Shown here one piece after another: positions 17,768-26,501 of a stretch of 64,000 nucleotides of DNA. Position numbers and translations under genes: made by a program. Every line of letters begins with the position of its first letter. The first letter of the stretch is position 1. The DNA comes from Anaerolineales bacterium (lineage in GTDB: Bacteria; Chloroflexota; Anaerolineae; Anaerolineales; Villigracilaceae), in NCBI GenBank assembly GCA_030680795.1, contig JAUXUL010000042.1, positions 1-64,000 of the forward strand. Reading direction: 5' to 3'. The notes beneath the pieces were generated by a model that was not told the origin of the DNA, searched no databases, and saw nothing but the letters and a program-made list of their open reading frames with translations.

Positions 17768-18178
17768 TTAGCCGGCTTTTTGTTCTTTCACCAGATGGCA
17801 GATGCAATCCTTGCCATCTATATCCTCGATTGGGAAATTCGAAGCAAGCTTATATAGTTGCCGCAGCTCTTTTTCCATCTGTTGCAAGAGTCGAACGTGT
17901 TCGGCGATTTGATTGGCTTTCTGCTCGATCAAATTTAACACCGTGCGACAGGGGGTTTCGCCTCGATGCTGCATGGCGAGAATTTCAGTAATATCATCCA
18001 ACGAAAAGCCCAGCGAGCGAGCCCCCGCCGCAAAACGGGCACGCTCCAGATTTTGTTCATCGAACTCGCGATAGCCATTTGAGCCGCGCTGAGGCGGTGG
18101 CAGAATGCCAATCGACTCATAATAGCGGATGGTCTTCTCTGAAAGGCCGCTTCGTTTAGCAAGTTCACCGATATGCAT
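17768..18178 (-). CDS. MerR-family metal-responsive regulator
   Basis: 136 residues. Winged helix-turn-helix MHIGELAKRSGLSEKTIRYY, long coiled dimerisation helix, and Cys at 77, 125 and 127 (ETPCRTV and DCICHL). A Cys near 79 plus two near the C-terminus fits divalent metal sensors such as ZntR, PbrR or MerR rather than CueR. I start at 18178 because the MerR fold begins there; the open frame upstream crosses the promoter. It lies directly before the merA-like gene and has its own operator. Confidence 0.9.
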   Translation of the reverse strand: MHIGELAKRSGLSEKTIRYYESIGILPPPQRGSNGYREFDEQNLERARFAAGARSLGFSLDDITEILAMQHRGETPCRTVLNLIEQKANQIAEHVRLLQQMEKELRQLYKLASNFPIEDIDGKDCICHLVKEQKAG

Positions 18179-18212
18179 GGCTAAATCTCCATAATCAATG
18201 AGGGGTAATTGC

Positions 18213-18243
18213 AGTATACACCTTCCAGTTACTGGAAGGTCAA
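18213..18243 (-). promoter_or_regulatory. MerR-type promoter/operator
   Basis: -35 TTGACC (18243-18238) and -10 TATACT (18218-18213) with a 19-bp spacer, the overlong spacing used by MerR activators. Inside is a perfect dyad, arms ACCTTCCAG and CTGGAAGGT separated by 3 bp (18220-18240). The regulator and the merA-like gene are probably both driven from here. Confidence 0.92.
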
Positions 18244-18296
18244 GGGGGGATTGGAAAGGAAAAAAAGCATTTGGAATGTGCCTGTTCAAACCACTC

Positions 18297-18320
18297 AGCC
18301 CGACGATTGCTCGCCGGGCT
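18297..18320 (-). terminator. Hairpin after 18358 gene
   Basis: AGCCCGACGA pairs with TCGCCGGGCT (one mismatch) around TTGC, about 40 bp beyond the stop of the DUF1461-type gene. It shares its stem sequence with the terminator at 16255. No long T run follows, so it may be a weak terminator. Confidence 0.5.
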
Positions 18321-18357
18321 GATGTCAAATAACAGTGCAACACAATAATTTATTTCT

Positions 18358-19038
18358 TTACGCTTGTCCTCTCCTCAAGGCCAGCCGCCATCGCCAGCCA
18401 ATGAAGGCCGCCAGCAGGATGCCAAGCAAGCTGAATGCTGTGATCATGAAAGTCGCGTCCATCCAGAACTGCAACGGGAAAAGGCGGATCAGGGCATCCG
18501 AATAAGCGAACAGCCAGGAACCCGGCTCGAAAAAGATGAGGTGAAAATTGTCAAACCAGACCTGCCAGGCCAAAAGCGCCAGCAGGGCGATGGATCCGAT
18601 CAGGGCGACAGTCAAAAGTCCGCCCGACTGGATCGCGGAGGCAAGCGCTGCTTGTTCTCCTTTTTGCCATAAGATCAAACCTATCAAAAGGAACAGAATG
18701 AACGCGACCTGCCAGAGGCGCACAACGGATTGATAAGCCGATTGAACATCGGCCATGTGTGTCACTTCTCGCTGACTGTAGACCGGCTTTCCATCCAGCA
18801 TCTGGCTGGAAAGTGCTTCGCTGGGCAGATTATCGCGCACGTAACTGGCATTGGCCGAGGCCAGGACAAAACGCTGTTCCTGGCTGTACCCAAAAGTATC
18901 GGGCGGGAAGCTGGCCTTGCCGTATTCAAAAGCCAGGTATGGGTCGGTGGCTAATAATTGCGCTGAACCGATCATCAGGATTAGGGGGACAAGCAGGGCG
19001 AGCAGGGTTTTCAGGATTCTATTCAGAAGGGATGGCAT
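18358..19038 (-). CDS. TIGR01906/DUF1461-type integral membrane protein
   Basis: About 226 residues with four hydrophobic segments: an N-terminal one (LLALLVPLILMIGSAQLLA), two in the middle and one near the C-terminus. The loop SQREVTHMADVQSAYQ and the segment FFEPGSWLFAYSDALIRLFP are typical of the TIGR01906 family. I chose ATG 19038; the frame extends to a TTG at 19071 without better support. Function is not known. Confidence 0.82.
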   Translation of the reverse strand: MPSLLNRILKTLLALLVPLILMIGSAQLLATDPYLAFEYGKASFPPDTFGYSQEQRFVLASANASYVRDNLPSEALSSQMLDGKPVYSQREVTHMADVQSAYQSVVRLWQVAFILFLLIGLILWQKGEQAALASAIQSGGLLTVALIGSIALLALLAWQVWFDNFHLIFFEPGSWLFAYSDALIRLFPLQFWMDATFMITAFSLLGILLAAFIGWRWRLALRRGQA

Positions 19039-19157
19039 GGGATGACCTATGGAGGTGAATCGGTTGGACAAAATAGACCCAACTGGGAGAGTCGTTGGGT
19101 CCTTGAGGAGAAGAAGAGGCAGAGGCGCAGAGACAACGGGTGTTTTGTCAACGCGGG

Positions 19158-19463
19158 TTAATTTTGTTCCAGAAGTCTCGCTCCGTATTCGTGGCGGCCA
19201 TCATTGCCGCCAGCCAGGGAAATGGCGCGGATCAGAATATCAACGGGCACAAAGTCGGGATTGAAGGCTACCTGCGCGAGGCCTGCCTCATGATCAACGC
19301 GGGCATCTACAACCCCGTCCAGCACGAGCAGGCTGTTGCGGACGCGGTTGGCGTAATTGGGACAACCCATACCCGAGACAGACAGCATAATCTGCTCGAT
19401 GTTTTTGCGATCTGCAACAGTTGCAGTCTTTTCGATCGGTTCTACATGACAATTTTCATCCAT
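19158..19463 (-). CDS. HMA-like metal-binding protein lacking second Cys
   Basis: 101 residues, heavy-metal-associated fold. The metal loop reads GMGCPNYANRVRNSL: the first Cys of the usual CxxC is there but the second is Tyr. The C-terminal NDGRHEY and the N-terminal MDENCHVEP recur in the HMA protein at 60856-61155, where the loop is CENC, so the two are paralogues. Lost chelation or a changed ligand set is possible. AAGGAGATC stands before the ATG. It has its own GCGC-type promoter. Confidence 0.85.
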   Translation of the reverse strand: MDENCHVEPIEKTATVADRKNIEQIMLSVSGMGCPNYANRVRNSLLVLDGVVDARVDHEAGLAQVAFNPDFVPVDILIRAISLAGGNDGRHEYGARLLEQN

Positions 19464-19498
19464 GAAAGATCTCCTTATAATTCGGTTAATTTAGTTTG

Positions 19499-19531
19499 AT
19501 TCTAACGAACCTGCAGGGAAGAATGAAGCGC
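19499..19531 (-). promoter_or_regulatory. GCGC-N23 promoter of HMA gene
   Basis: Box ATCGCGCT (GCGC 19531-19528), 23-bp spacer, -10 TAGAAT (19504-19499). A second box, ACGCCAAAACGCGCAT, begins its GCGCAT 24 bp upstream of the first. Confidence 0.65.
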
Positions 19532-19624
19532 GATTCAGCCTGTCTGTCTATGCGCGTTTTGGCGTATTGCAAAGCGGTGCTGCGCAGCTTCCTTATAATC
19601 CATCAGGCTGTTCAGTTCCGACGC

Positions 19625-19667
19625 TTGACAGCCCTTTCCTTTTGCATATAATATCATCACATACTGA
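19625..19667 (+). promoter_or_regulatory. Promoter and possible ArsR operator
   Basis: TTGACA (19625-19630), 16-bp spacer, TATAAT (19647-19652), a consensus housekeeping promoter. An imperfect dyad follows, with ATATCATCACAT near the -10 and ATGTGAGAGGATAT near the start codon, which is where an ArsR-family repressor would bind. Operator limits are approximate. Confidence 0.7.
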
Positions 19668-19692
19668 TACGATGATGTGAGAGGATATGCTT

Positions 19693-20043
19693 ATGCTTCT
19701 GCTTGCCAACCCCAAATCCATTGAAATCCAAGCCAAACTCTTTCGAGGCTTTTCCGACCCTTCGCGCCTTTCGATTCTGGATGCCTTACGCGGTGGCGTG
19801 CTGACAGTAAGCGAAATAGTGGAAGCAACTGGTTTATCCCAGTCAAATGTATCCAATCACCTTGGATGTTTGCGCGACTGCGGCCTCGTCGTCGCTGAAA
19901 AGCAGGGACGTTTTGTCTACTATGAATTGAGCGACAAACGCGTCGGTCAATTGCTGATGCTCGCAGATCAACTTCTCGCCGACGTTGCAAAAGGCGTTTA
20001 TGAATGCACGCGTTATAACGTAAAGGTTTCAATAAATGGCTGA
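19693..20043 (+). CDS. ArsR/SmtB-family repressor, CmtR-like
   Basis: 116 residues, winged helix. The recognition region is GLSQSNVSNHLGCLRDCGLV; the paired Cys in GCLRDCGL and a C-terminal YECTRY match the Cd/Pb site of CmtR (two Cys in the recognition helix plus one near the C-terminus). I prefer ATG 19693, seven bases after AGAGGA; ATG 19687 is too close to it. It overlaps the P1B ATPase start by eight bases, so it should control that gene. Confidence 0.93.
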   Translation: MLLLANPKSIEIQAKLFRGFSDPSRLSILDALRGGVLTVSEIVEATGLSQSNVSNHLGCLRDCGLVVAEKQGRFVYYELSDKRVGQLLMLADQLLADVAKGVYECTRYNVKVSING

Positions 20044-22123
20044 CTTGCAAACTCTCGAAATTCCCATCAAAGGCATGGATTGCGCCGAATGTACACAACA
20101 CGTTCAACATGCCATTTCCAAACTGGATGGCGTAAAGTCGGTTGACGTTTTGCTTGGCACTGAGAAAGCCATCATTCAACTCGATCCTGATAAAGTTGAC
20201 ATGCCTGCAATTCGTAAAGCGGTTGCAAACGCGGGCGAATATTCAGTTCCCGAAACTGCGCCATTGCCTCAGACTCAGCCAGCGGGCAACTTCAACCGCC
20301 AATTAATGACATTGCTTGCGATTGTGTTCGGCGTTGTATTGTCAATCGTCATCGCTGGTGAATGGCTGGGTATGTTCAAATTCCTTGAGAATTTTGTGCC
20401 GTTTCCAATTGGCGTGCTGATCGTCATTGCGGGCGGTTGGCCTATCTATCGCAACGTTATACGCGCCACACTCAAACGGAGAATTATCTCCCATACTTTA
20501 ATGACCGTTGGTGTAATCGCCGCCCTGGTAGTCGGCGAATGGGTCACTGCCGCGATTGTCGTGATCTTTATGCGTGTTGGCGAATACGTTGAAAACTTCA
20601 CCACGGAGAGCGCCCGCCGCGCAGTCAAGGAATTAACGGCTATCGCCCCACAGACAGCCCGCGTGGAACGCGATAACTCAGAAGTCGAAATCCGAGTGGT
20701 GGAAGTGAAAGTCGGTGAAATTGTGGTCGTCCGCCCTGGCGAAAGGATTCCCGTGGACGGTGAAGTTGCGAGCGGGCAAGCCACCATTGATCAGGCATCC
20801 ATCACGGGCGAATCTATGCCTATTGAAGTGGCAAAAGGTGGACATGTCTTTGCCGCCACGATTGCGAAGTTGGGAAGCCTGCGCGTTAAAACCCTGCGGG
20901 TCGGTGCAGACACAACTTTCGGGCGCGTGGTCAAAATGGTTGAAGAAGCGGAAGCCAACCGCGCGGACGTTCAACGACTTGCCGATAAATTCAGCGCATA
21001 CTACCTGCCAATCGTCGCGGGGATCGCCGCGCTCACTTTTCTGATCAGCCGCAATCCGCTATCCACGGCCGCTGTTCTTGTTGTAGCGTGTTCATGTTCC
21101 TTTGCCTTAGCGACGCCTGTTGCAATGCTGGCTTCCATTGGCGGGAGCGCAAAGCGCGGCCTGCTTATCAAAGGTGGAAAGTATCTGGAAACGCTCGCAC
21201 GCGCCGATATAGTGCTGGTGGATAAAACTGGCACACTGACACTTGGTCAGCCGCAAATCACGGACATTGTTCCGCTCAATGGTTTATCTCATGACGACAT
21301 TCTGACTCTCGCCGCATCCGCCGAACGCTACTCGGAACATCCATTGGCTGAAGCAGTGCGGGTTGCCGCCCGCGCTCAAAATCTAAAACTTGATGAGCCG
21401 CAGAATTTTGAATCGATTCCCGGTATGGGAGTTCGCGCAAACATAAACGGCAGTCCGGTTGCGATTGGCAACCGCCGCTTGATTTCAACTACAGACTCAT
21501 TGGCTGTTGTCAAACAATTGGAAGAACAAGGCAAAACACTGTTGTTTCTTTCGCACAACAATCAACTTGCGGGAATACTTGCCGCCTCCGATACGCTTCG
21601 CCCCGAAGTTCCAGCCGCGATTGCGGAATTGCGTTCTCTTGGCATAAAAAAGATCGAACTGCTGACAGGCGACAATGAACGTACCGCATCCGCGCTGGCT
21701 GAAAAACTCGGCGTTGAGTATCACGCCAATCTCCTGCCTGAAAATAAAATAGAAATCGTGAAGGACTATCAGGCAAAAGGACGTGTGGTCGTGATGATCG
21801 GCGATGGGGTCAACGACGCGCCCGCGCTGGCGCAATCAGATGTTGGCATGGCCATGGGCGCGGCAGGCACGGATATTGCCATCGAAGCCGCGCATATTGC
21901 CCTCATGCGCGAAGACTGGACTCTCGTGCCGCAGGCGTTTCGCATTGCGCGTCGGACGATGGGAATTGTCAAAATGAACCTTGCGTTTACGGCTTTGTAT
22001 AATGTCGTCGGGATAACACTTGCGGCATTTGGCATTCTGCCGCCCGTGCTGGCCGCCGCGGCCCAATCCCTCCCGGATCTGGGTATCCTCTCCAATTCAG
22101 CGCGGTTATTACGGCAAAAGTAG
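20036..22123 (+). CDS. P1B-type metal ATPase with CSC motif
   Basis: 695 residues. An N-terminal HMA domain (GMDCAECTQHVQ), phosphorylation site VDKTGTLT, TGES, SEHPLAEAV and [10 protein letters not shown] are all present. The membrane metal-site motif, CPC in most P1B pumps, reads CSC (352-354, ACSCSFALATP). The partner ArsR protein resembles CmtR, so export of Cd, Pb or Zn is a reasonable inference. The C-terminus lacks extra metal-binding tails. AAAGG precedes the ATG. Confidence 0.93.
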   Translation: MADLQTLEIPIKGMDCAECTQHVQHAISKLDGVKSVDVLLGTEKAIIQLDPDKVDMPAIRKAVANAGEYSVPETAPLPQTQPAGNFNRQLMTLLAIVFGVVLSIVIAGEWLGMFKFLENFVPFPIGVLIVIAGGWPIYRNVIRATLKRRIISHTLMTVGVIAALVVGEWVTAAIVVIFMRVGEYVENFTTESARRAVKELTAIAPQTARVERDNSEVEIRVVEVKVGEIVVVRPGERIPVDGEVASGQATIDQASITGESMPIEVAKGGHVFAATIAKLGSLRVKTLRVGADTTFGRVVKMVEEAEANRADVQRLADKFSAYYLPIVAGIAALTFLISRNPLSTAAVLVVACSCSFALATPVAMLASIGGSAKRGLLIKGGKYLETLARADIVLVDKTGTLTLGQPQITDIVPLNGLSHDDILTLAASAERYSEHPLAEAVRVAARAQNLKLDEPQNFESIPGMGVRANINGSPVAIGNRRLISTTDSLAVVKQLEEQGKTLLFLSHNNQLAGILAASDTLRPEVPAAIAELRSLGIKKIELLTGDNERTASALAEKLGVEYHANLLPENKIEIVKDYQAKGRVVVMIGDGVNDAPALAQSDVGMAMGAAGTDIAIEAAHIALMREDWTLVPQAFRIARRTMGIVKMNLAFTALYNVVGITLAAFGILPPVLAAAAQSLPDLGILSNSARLLRQK

Positions 22124-22371
22124 GGGGTTACAACACAAGCGCTCGCCCCGCTCCGCGCAGCGATGACGGGCGGTTGGTAGGAGTACGTCACCGTTTTTAC
22201 AATAGGCCTCTTGCGAAAGTCTTTTGCCACAGAGTATCCTTGAACAAAGTTCACCGAAGGATGAAAAATGCTTTCGGCAGCTGAGCAACCTATTTTCATA
22301 TCGGTCACACGTGTGCACTCTGTGGTGAAATTGATTTCACTATTTCAAGAGGCCAAATGAGGGGGCCGATC

Positions 22372-23775
22372 TTATGGGAAAGACTTGGCCAGCCAGGCCT
22401 CAGGGTTGACCTGGACACCTCCCACCCACACCTCCCAGTGCAGGTGAGGGCCAGTACTGCGGCCCGTATCGCCGCCCAAGCCGATCACTTGTGCGGGTTG
22501 AACCGCATCACCGGGTTGGACAAGCATCTCGGACAGATGGTCATAAGCCGTGTAAACGCCCCAACCGTGATCAATGACAAGCACACCACCGCGCACGGTC
22601 AGGAAACCGGTGTACACGACCTTGCCCGGAGCAACGGCATACAGTTCAGTTCCAGTCTGGCCGCAGAAATCCAGCCCGCTGTGGAAGAAATCATAAGTGC
22701 CGCCATTGTAAGAACGGCGATTGCCGAAAAGCGAAGTCCAGCAATTCGTGAAGTCCGCCGGCACGGGGCTGGCAAACAAACCATTCCACATTTTCTCGGG
22801 CGTGACAAGCGCGCCCAGCGAAGCCCACAATTCGCTCTCAGGCTCCGTCACAGCCGGGTCCAAGGTGCCGGGGTCCACGTTCAGGCTGGGGTCGTAAGGG
22901 AAGTTTGCCTCCTGGATGAGCACATCCTGCGAAAAGGCAAAGCGTTGTCCATTGGACAGCTCGCCTTCCAAAGTCAAAGGGTAGAGGCCGGGCGGCGTCA
23001 TGGCATGAATGCCCTGCAAGGCAACATAGCCGTAATCCTGCGGGAAAAAGTTCAGGGTGCGATCAGCCAGCGAACCACTCAGCGTAATACCCGGCGGCGC
23101 ATTGACTTTGATCACCGTCGTCCCGCCCTGGACCATGAACAACGGTTCCACTTCGACCTTTGTAATTACCCATGGCAAACCGGCTGGCGACTCCGTTTGG
23201 GTGTCACCGGCTACGCGAAGCACATCACCAGGCAAGCCCGCCCATGTGCCGGGCAGGTTGTTATCCAGGGCCAGCGACCACATATCTTCACCGCGCAGTA
23301 CAGCCAGCTCCAACATAGACTGGCCTGATATCAGATCAACGCGTGCGGCGAGGGATGAGTTTTGGTCTTCTGCCAACGGAACAATCAGAGCCGCGCCGAC
23401 ATATAATTCTGCCGGACTGACCAGGCGATTCAATTGGGCTAAAGTCGCTTCTGAAAGGTTATAACGACGACTCAAACTGCGAAGGGTTTCACCATAAATG
23501 ACCGTAACCGCATTCAATTGTCCATTTACACCATTCAAGCCTGGGATGATCAAACGCGCGCCAATCACCACCTGCCCTGCATCGCTAATTTTGTTCGCCT
23601 GTTGTAAATCATCCAAAGATACGCCGAACCGTACCGCAATCTCCCAGAGCGAATCGTTCTCCTGCACAATATAGTATGGTTCATCCGATCCCCCCTCCTG
23701 AGCCGTGACCGGGAAATAAAAAATCAGCTGAAGAAGTATCGCGAGCGGAATAAAAAAAATTCTGGACATTCTCAT
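22372..23775 (-). CDS. LysM/M23 peptidoglycan hydrolase
   Basis: 467 residues. A signal peptide (IFFIPLAILLQLIFYFPVTA), two LysM repeats (YYIVQENDSLWEIAVRFGV and VTVIYGETLRSLSRRYNL), a middle all-beta region, and a C-terminal M23 domain with FHSGLDFCG, YDHL and GPHLHWEV. All zinc ligands are present, unlike in the paralogue at 5108. It should cut peptide cross-links in the wall. The gene converges with the P1B ATPase gene; 22124-22371 shows no other gene. Confidence 0.93.
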   Translation of the reverse strand: MRMSRIFFIPLAILLQLIFYFPVTAQEGGSDEPYYIVQENDSLWEIAVRFGVSLDDLQQANKISDAGQVVIGARLIIPGLNGVNGQLNAVTVIYGETLRSLSRRYNLSEATLAQLNRLVSPAELYVGAALIVPLAEDQNSSLAARVDLISGQSMLELAVLRGEDMWSLALDNNLPGTWAGLPGDVLRVAGDTQTESPAGLPWVITKVEVEPLFMVQGGTTVIKVNAPPGITLSGSLADRTLNFFPQDYGYVALQGIHAMTPPGLYPLTLEGELSNGQRFAFSQDVLIQEANFPYDPSLNVDPGTLDPAVTEPESELWASLGALVTPEKMWNGLFASPVPADFTNCWTSLFGNRRSYNGGTYDFFHSGLDFCGQTGTELYAVAPGKVVYTGFLTVRGGVLVIDHGWGVYTAYDHLSEMLVQPGDAVQPAQVIGLGGDTGRSTGPHLHWEVWVGGVQVNPEAWLAKSFP

Positions 23776-23786
23776 TGTGATTTACT

Positions 23787-24401
23787 CTATAAATTTTGGT
23801 AAGCCACGATCTTGAAAAGATCATCATGGGTGTGCAGGAGGGAGAGCAAGCGATGTGAACGCTGGCATTGTACAGTCACCAGCACGCGGCGTCCACTATC
23901 ACGCTGAACAGCACGGATAATGTTCGCAGCCAACTCTTCGTTTTGCTTATCCCATGCGGCCCGATCCTTTGTAGTCCAAAGCGACTCGGTCAGCCAGCAA
24001 ACTGTATGACAGAACGCGCCGAACCACGCGCCGTTGATGGACTCTACATCGTCAGCTTGGATCTGGCCCCATTGCAGAAGCCGCTCGAAGGTCCGCACGA
24101 GGCGGTGTCTCCAGCCTAAGTCCGGCGCGAAATCGGCATACTGCTGCGGGCTTGGAGCGACCGGGATCAGGACGATGTCCGTCGAAGCGATCACAGGCGC
24201 CAGCGCTTCACGGACTTCGAGAGAAGTGTGCGATAAATCATCGCGCTCCCATGCTTCCATTGTGATCTCGGCGCACAGCAGATCAGGCGCAAGGTCGGCG
24301 ACAACCTTGCGCAGACAGCCCAGATCATAAGCGATTGGCTGGTTGTGCAGGTCAGATATCGTTCCGAGGATTGCGAGACGGGTTTGAGGAGAAGAATTCA
24401 T
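23787..24401 (-). CDS. Conserved hypothetical protein, possibly TraB/ChaN-like
   Basis: 204 residues, soluble. It begins RLAILGTISDLHN and continues with DLAPDLLCAEITMEAW, which vaguely resembles the start of TraB/ChaN-type proteins, but catalytic residues cannot be confirmed. C-terminal region RRVLVTVQCQRSHRLLSLL. No ribosome site is visible; the promoter's -10 ends nine bases before the ATG, so the message is probably leaderless. It is followed by the LysM/M23 gene at 12 bp. Confidence 0.72.
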   Translation of the reverse strand: MNSSPQTRLAILGTISDLHNQPIAYDLGCLRKVVADLAPDLLCAEITMEAWERDDLSHTSLEVREALAPVIASTDIVLIPVAPSPQQYADFAPDLGWRHRLVRTFERLLQWGQIQADDVESINGAWFGAFCHTVCWLTESLWTTKDRAAWDKQNEELAANIIRAVQRDSGRRVLVTVQCQRSHRLLSLLHTHDDLFKIVAYQNL

Positions 24402-24409
24402 TTTTGAAA

Positions 24410-24442
24410 AGGATAACGCTGAGTTTGAGAGATTGCAAGCGC
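24410..24442 (-). promoter_or_regulatory. GCGC-N23 promoter giving leaderless mRNA
   Basis: Box GTTTGCGCT (GCGC 24442-24439), 23-bp spacer, -10 TATCCT (24415-24410). Only eight bases separate the -10 from the ATG at 24401. GGTAGTTTTACT lies further upstream, inside the end of the LuxR gene, as before the 16156 gene. Confidence 0.65.
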
Positions 24443-24468
24443 AAACCTGCTCAAGGCACCGAGTAAAA

Positions 24469-25056
24469 CTACCCGATTTTGACAGCCACCAACATGGCTT
24501 CGGTGCGCGAGTGAACGCCCAGCTGCGAATAAATATTTACCAGATGGCCTTCTACTGTGCGGATGCTGAGATAGAACTGCGCCGCAATCGCCTTGTTGCT
24601 CAAACCCTGCGCGAGCAACTCAAGGATTTCGCGTTCGCGGCCTGTCAGCGACCCGATGATTGATTTCTGGGATTCGGTTAGAGAGGATTTTGCCTGACGC
24701 TTTTGCAGGATAGCCGTTACGAGCGAGGGACTGAGATACTGTTCGCCGTGCGCCACCTGGCGAATGGCGATACCGAGAGACGCGGGCGGTTCCTCTCTGG
24801 ATAAGAGGCCCGTTACCGTTGCTGGAAGTGACTCAACTCCCGCGCCTTCGACGAGGAGCAAGATGGATGTATAAGATGAAACGCGCGGCAAATCATCACT
24901 GCCGCCTCGCGCCTCCCAAACCAAAACCTGCGGAGGCGGATTCTGATCCAGTGGAACGACGCGCAAGCCCGGCAGGCTGAGGATCAAGGCCGCCAGCCCA
25001 GCCCGGTCGAGTTCATGACCGCCGCCAACAGAGACTGTGATTTCGTGAAGCGCCAT
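24469..25056 (-). CDS. LuxR/NarL-family regulator with degenerate receiver
   Basis: 195 residues. The C-terminus is a GerE helix-turn-helix: LTGREREILELLAQGLSNKAIAAQFYLSIRTVEGHLVNIY. The N-terminal half looks like a receiver domain, but the usual phosphate-accepting Asp is absent at VLVWEARGG, so it may be phosphorylation-independent. No histidine kinase is adjacent. It could be a candidate regulator for genes in the window; nothing in the sequence links it to a site. Confidence 0.88.
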   Translation of the reverse strand: MALHEITVSVGGGHELDRAGLAALILSLPGLRVVPLDQNPPPQVLVWEARGGSDDLPRVSSYTSILLLVEGAGVESLPATVTGLLSREEPPASLGIAIRQVAHGEQYLSPSLVTAILQKRQAKSSLTESQKSIIGSLTGREREILELLAQGLSNKAIAAQFYLSIRTVEGHLVNIYSQLGVHSRTEAMLVAVKIG

Positions 25057-25110
25057 TTCATCCCTTTACTTCGAGCCGTTAAATCACCTCACCATTATCA
25101 TTTTCGGTAA

Positions 25111-25977
25111 CTAATCCATTGAAAAGGCTTTACACGGTGACAAACTTGTCTTGAGGTAGTGCCTTCCACTCTTGCATGAGTATTTTGGGACATAACCATT
25201 ATCCACATATTTCTGACAGATTTCAGGGGCGCGCAGCCAGGGATGATGATCCACGCCATCCAGAACATGAATCTTCCAGTTTAGCCGCCCATTTGCCAGG
25301 GCCATCGCACCAGCCAGCGGGGCGGCGTCATCCTGGTCGCCATGAATACACAAAACAGGAAGATCGCCGAGCGCGTCGGCATCCCTCTTTGCGTCGTAAT
25401 TGCAGACGACTTCCCAAAACGATGAAGTGAATGAGCGCCAGGAATGTTTGACGATATCAGCGGCTACCTCGCGCGGCAGGTCAGGCCGAAAGTAGGGTAT
25501 GAACCGCCCAAAGATGCGGCGGGTGATCATACAGATGACGGCGGCCAGCACCATGTTCGAGAAGAACCATCCAAGCGGAACAGGCTGACTGCTGAAGAAG
25601 CGCCGAGCTTCTTTCGCGCCGCTAAAGAAGGGAATACTCAACAGCACCAATCGTTCCACTTGTGCGGGATGACGCGCTGCATAAGCAATCGAAAGCAGTG
25701 TCCCCATCGAATGGCCGATCAACACGAATCGCTTTTCGTTTTTCAAGGTCTGATAAAGCGCATCCACATGGCGTTCAACCGTGTAACGCGACCAGGGTTT
25801 GGGCGAATTGCCGAAGCCGAGCGGGTCCATCACCAGGATGCGGTACTTCTTTTCGAGCACGCCCAGCCGTCCCTGCCAATAGCGCGTCGTCCCGCTCAAA
25901 CCGGGGATGAAGACCAGCGTTGGTCCGTCTATGATGCCGGTTTCGATAAAATTAAGTGTGTTTGATCGTTTTGTCAT
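25111..25977 (-). CDS. Alpha/beta hydrolase
   Basis: 288 residues. Oxyanion region FIPGLSGTTRYW, nucleophile elbow GHSMG, acid in HGDQDDAAP, and His in VDHHPWL form a complete catalytic triad. Esterase, lipase or lactonase activity fits, exact substrate unknown. ATG 25977 is chosen since GGAG stands six bases before it; the open frame upstream runs through the neighbouring gene. It is 2 bp from the 25980 gene, in one operon with the two zinc-ribbon-related genes. Confidence 0.9.
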   Translation of the reverse strand: MTKRSNTLNFIETGIIDGPTLVFIPGLSGTTRYWQGRLGVLEKKYRILVMDPLGFGNSPKPWSRYTVERHVDALYQTLKNEKRFVLIGHSMGTLLSIAYAARHPAQVERLVLLSIPFFSGAKEARRFFSSQPVPLGWFFSNMVLAAVICMITRRIFGRFIPYFRPDLPREVAADIVKHSWRSFTSSFWEVVCNYDAKRDADALGDLPVLCIHGDQDDAAPLAGAMALANGRLNWKIHVLDGVDHHPWLRAPEICQKYVDNGYVPKYSCKSGRHYLKTSLSPCKAFSMD

Positions 25978-25979
25978 TT

Positions 25980-26498
25980 TTACTCCATTCCACCCAGTCC
26001 CTTCATGGCGCCGGACATGTCGCTGCACAGTTTCGCATCTTGGGTGGGCTGCAGGCGGGCGACCAACACGGGGGCTTCGTCCTCGCGGCGTTGATCGCGT
26101 TCCATGCGGCACTGAAAGACGATGTCATCGCCGGCGCGAAAGCGAACCGTTTTTCCTGTCACGACCAACGCGCCATCGCGCTCGGCGCGATACACGGTCG
26201 GGTGCGGACTGCGAAACCAGTACGCGCCCTTATCGCGGATGAGACCCTCACGCAACAGGCGGCGGATTTCAGACTTGAATTCCAATTCATCAGCCTGCCA
26301 GCCGCCTCCACGCATGACCTCAAAGCGGATGTCCTGCTCGAGGCGTTTTTGTTTGCCATCCCGAGCATATCCATCGCGGGCATCTGGATCAGTGAAAGCC
26401 CAGACATCATTCGGGTCGGGGTCGGGACCGTCGGCGGTTGTGTCGGCCCGCGAGACAAAGTCCGCGGTGCCAAGCAGGGATTTAAGTAAATTGTACAT
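25980..26498 (-). CDS. Hypothetical protein, paralogue without zinc ribbon
   Basis: 172 residues. It shares with the upstream gene the order DDLWxFTD/NDVWAFTDPDARDGY, KRLEQDIRFEVMRGG, FKSEIRRLLREGLIR, PTVYRAERDGALVVTGK and an ending of similar length, so it is a tandem duplicate. It lacks the N-terminal zinc ribbon of that neighbour. I do not recognise the domain. It lies three bases from the upstream gene's end and two from the hydrolase. Confidence 0.75.
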   Translation of the reverse strand: MYNLLKSLLGTADFVSRADTTADGPDPDPNDVWAFTDPDARDGYARDGKQKRLEQDIRFEVMRGGGWQADELEFKSEIRRLLREGLIRDKGAYWFRSPHPTVYRAERDGALVVTGKTVRFRAGDDIVFQCRMERDQRREDEAPVLVARLQPTQDAKLCSDMSGAMKGLGGME

Positions 26499-26501
26499 GG
26501 A

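Noticed and set aside
22357-23328. Long plus-strand open frame of 323 codons
   Set aside because: It lies opposite the LysM/M23 gene, has no recognisable domain, and its composition fits a shadow frame.
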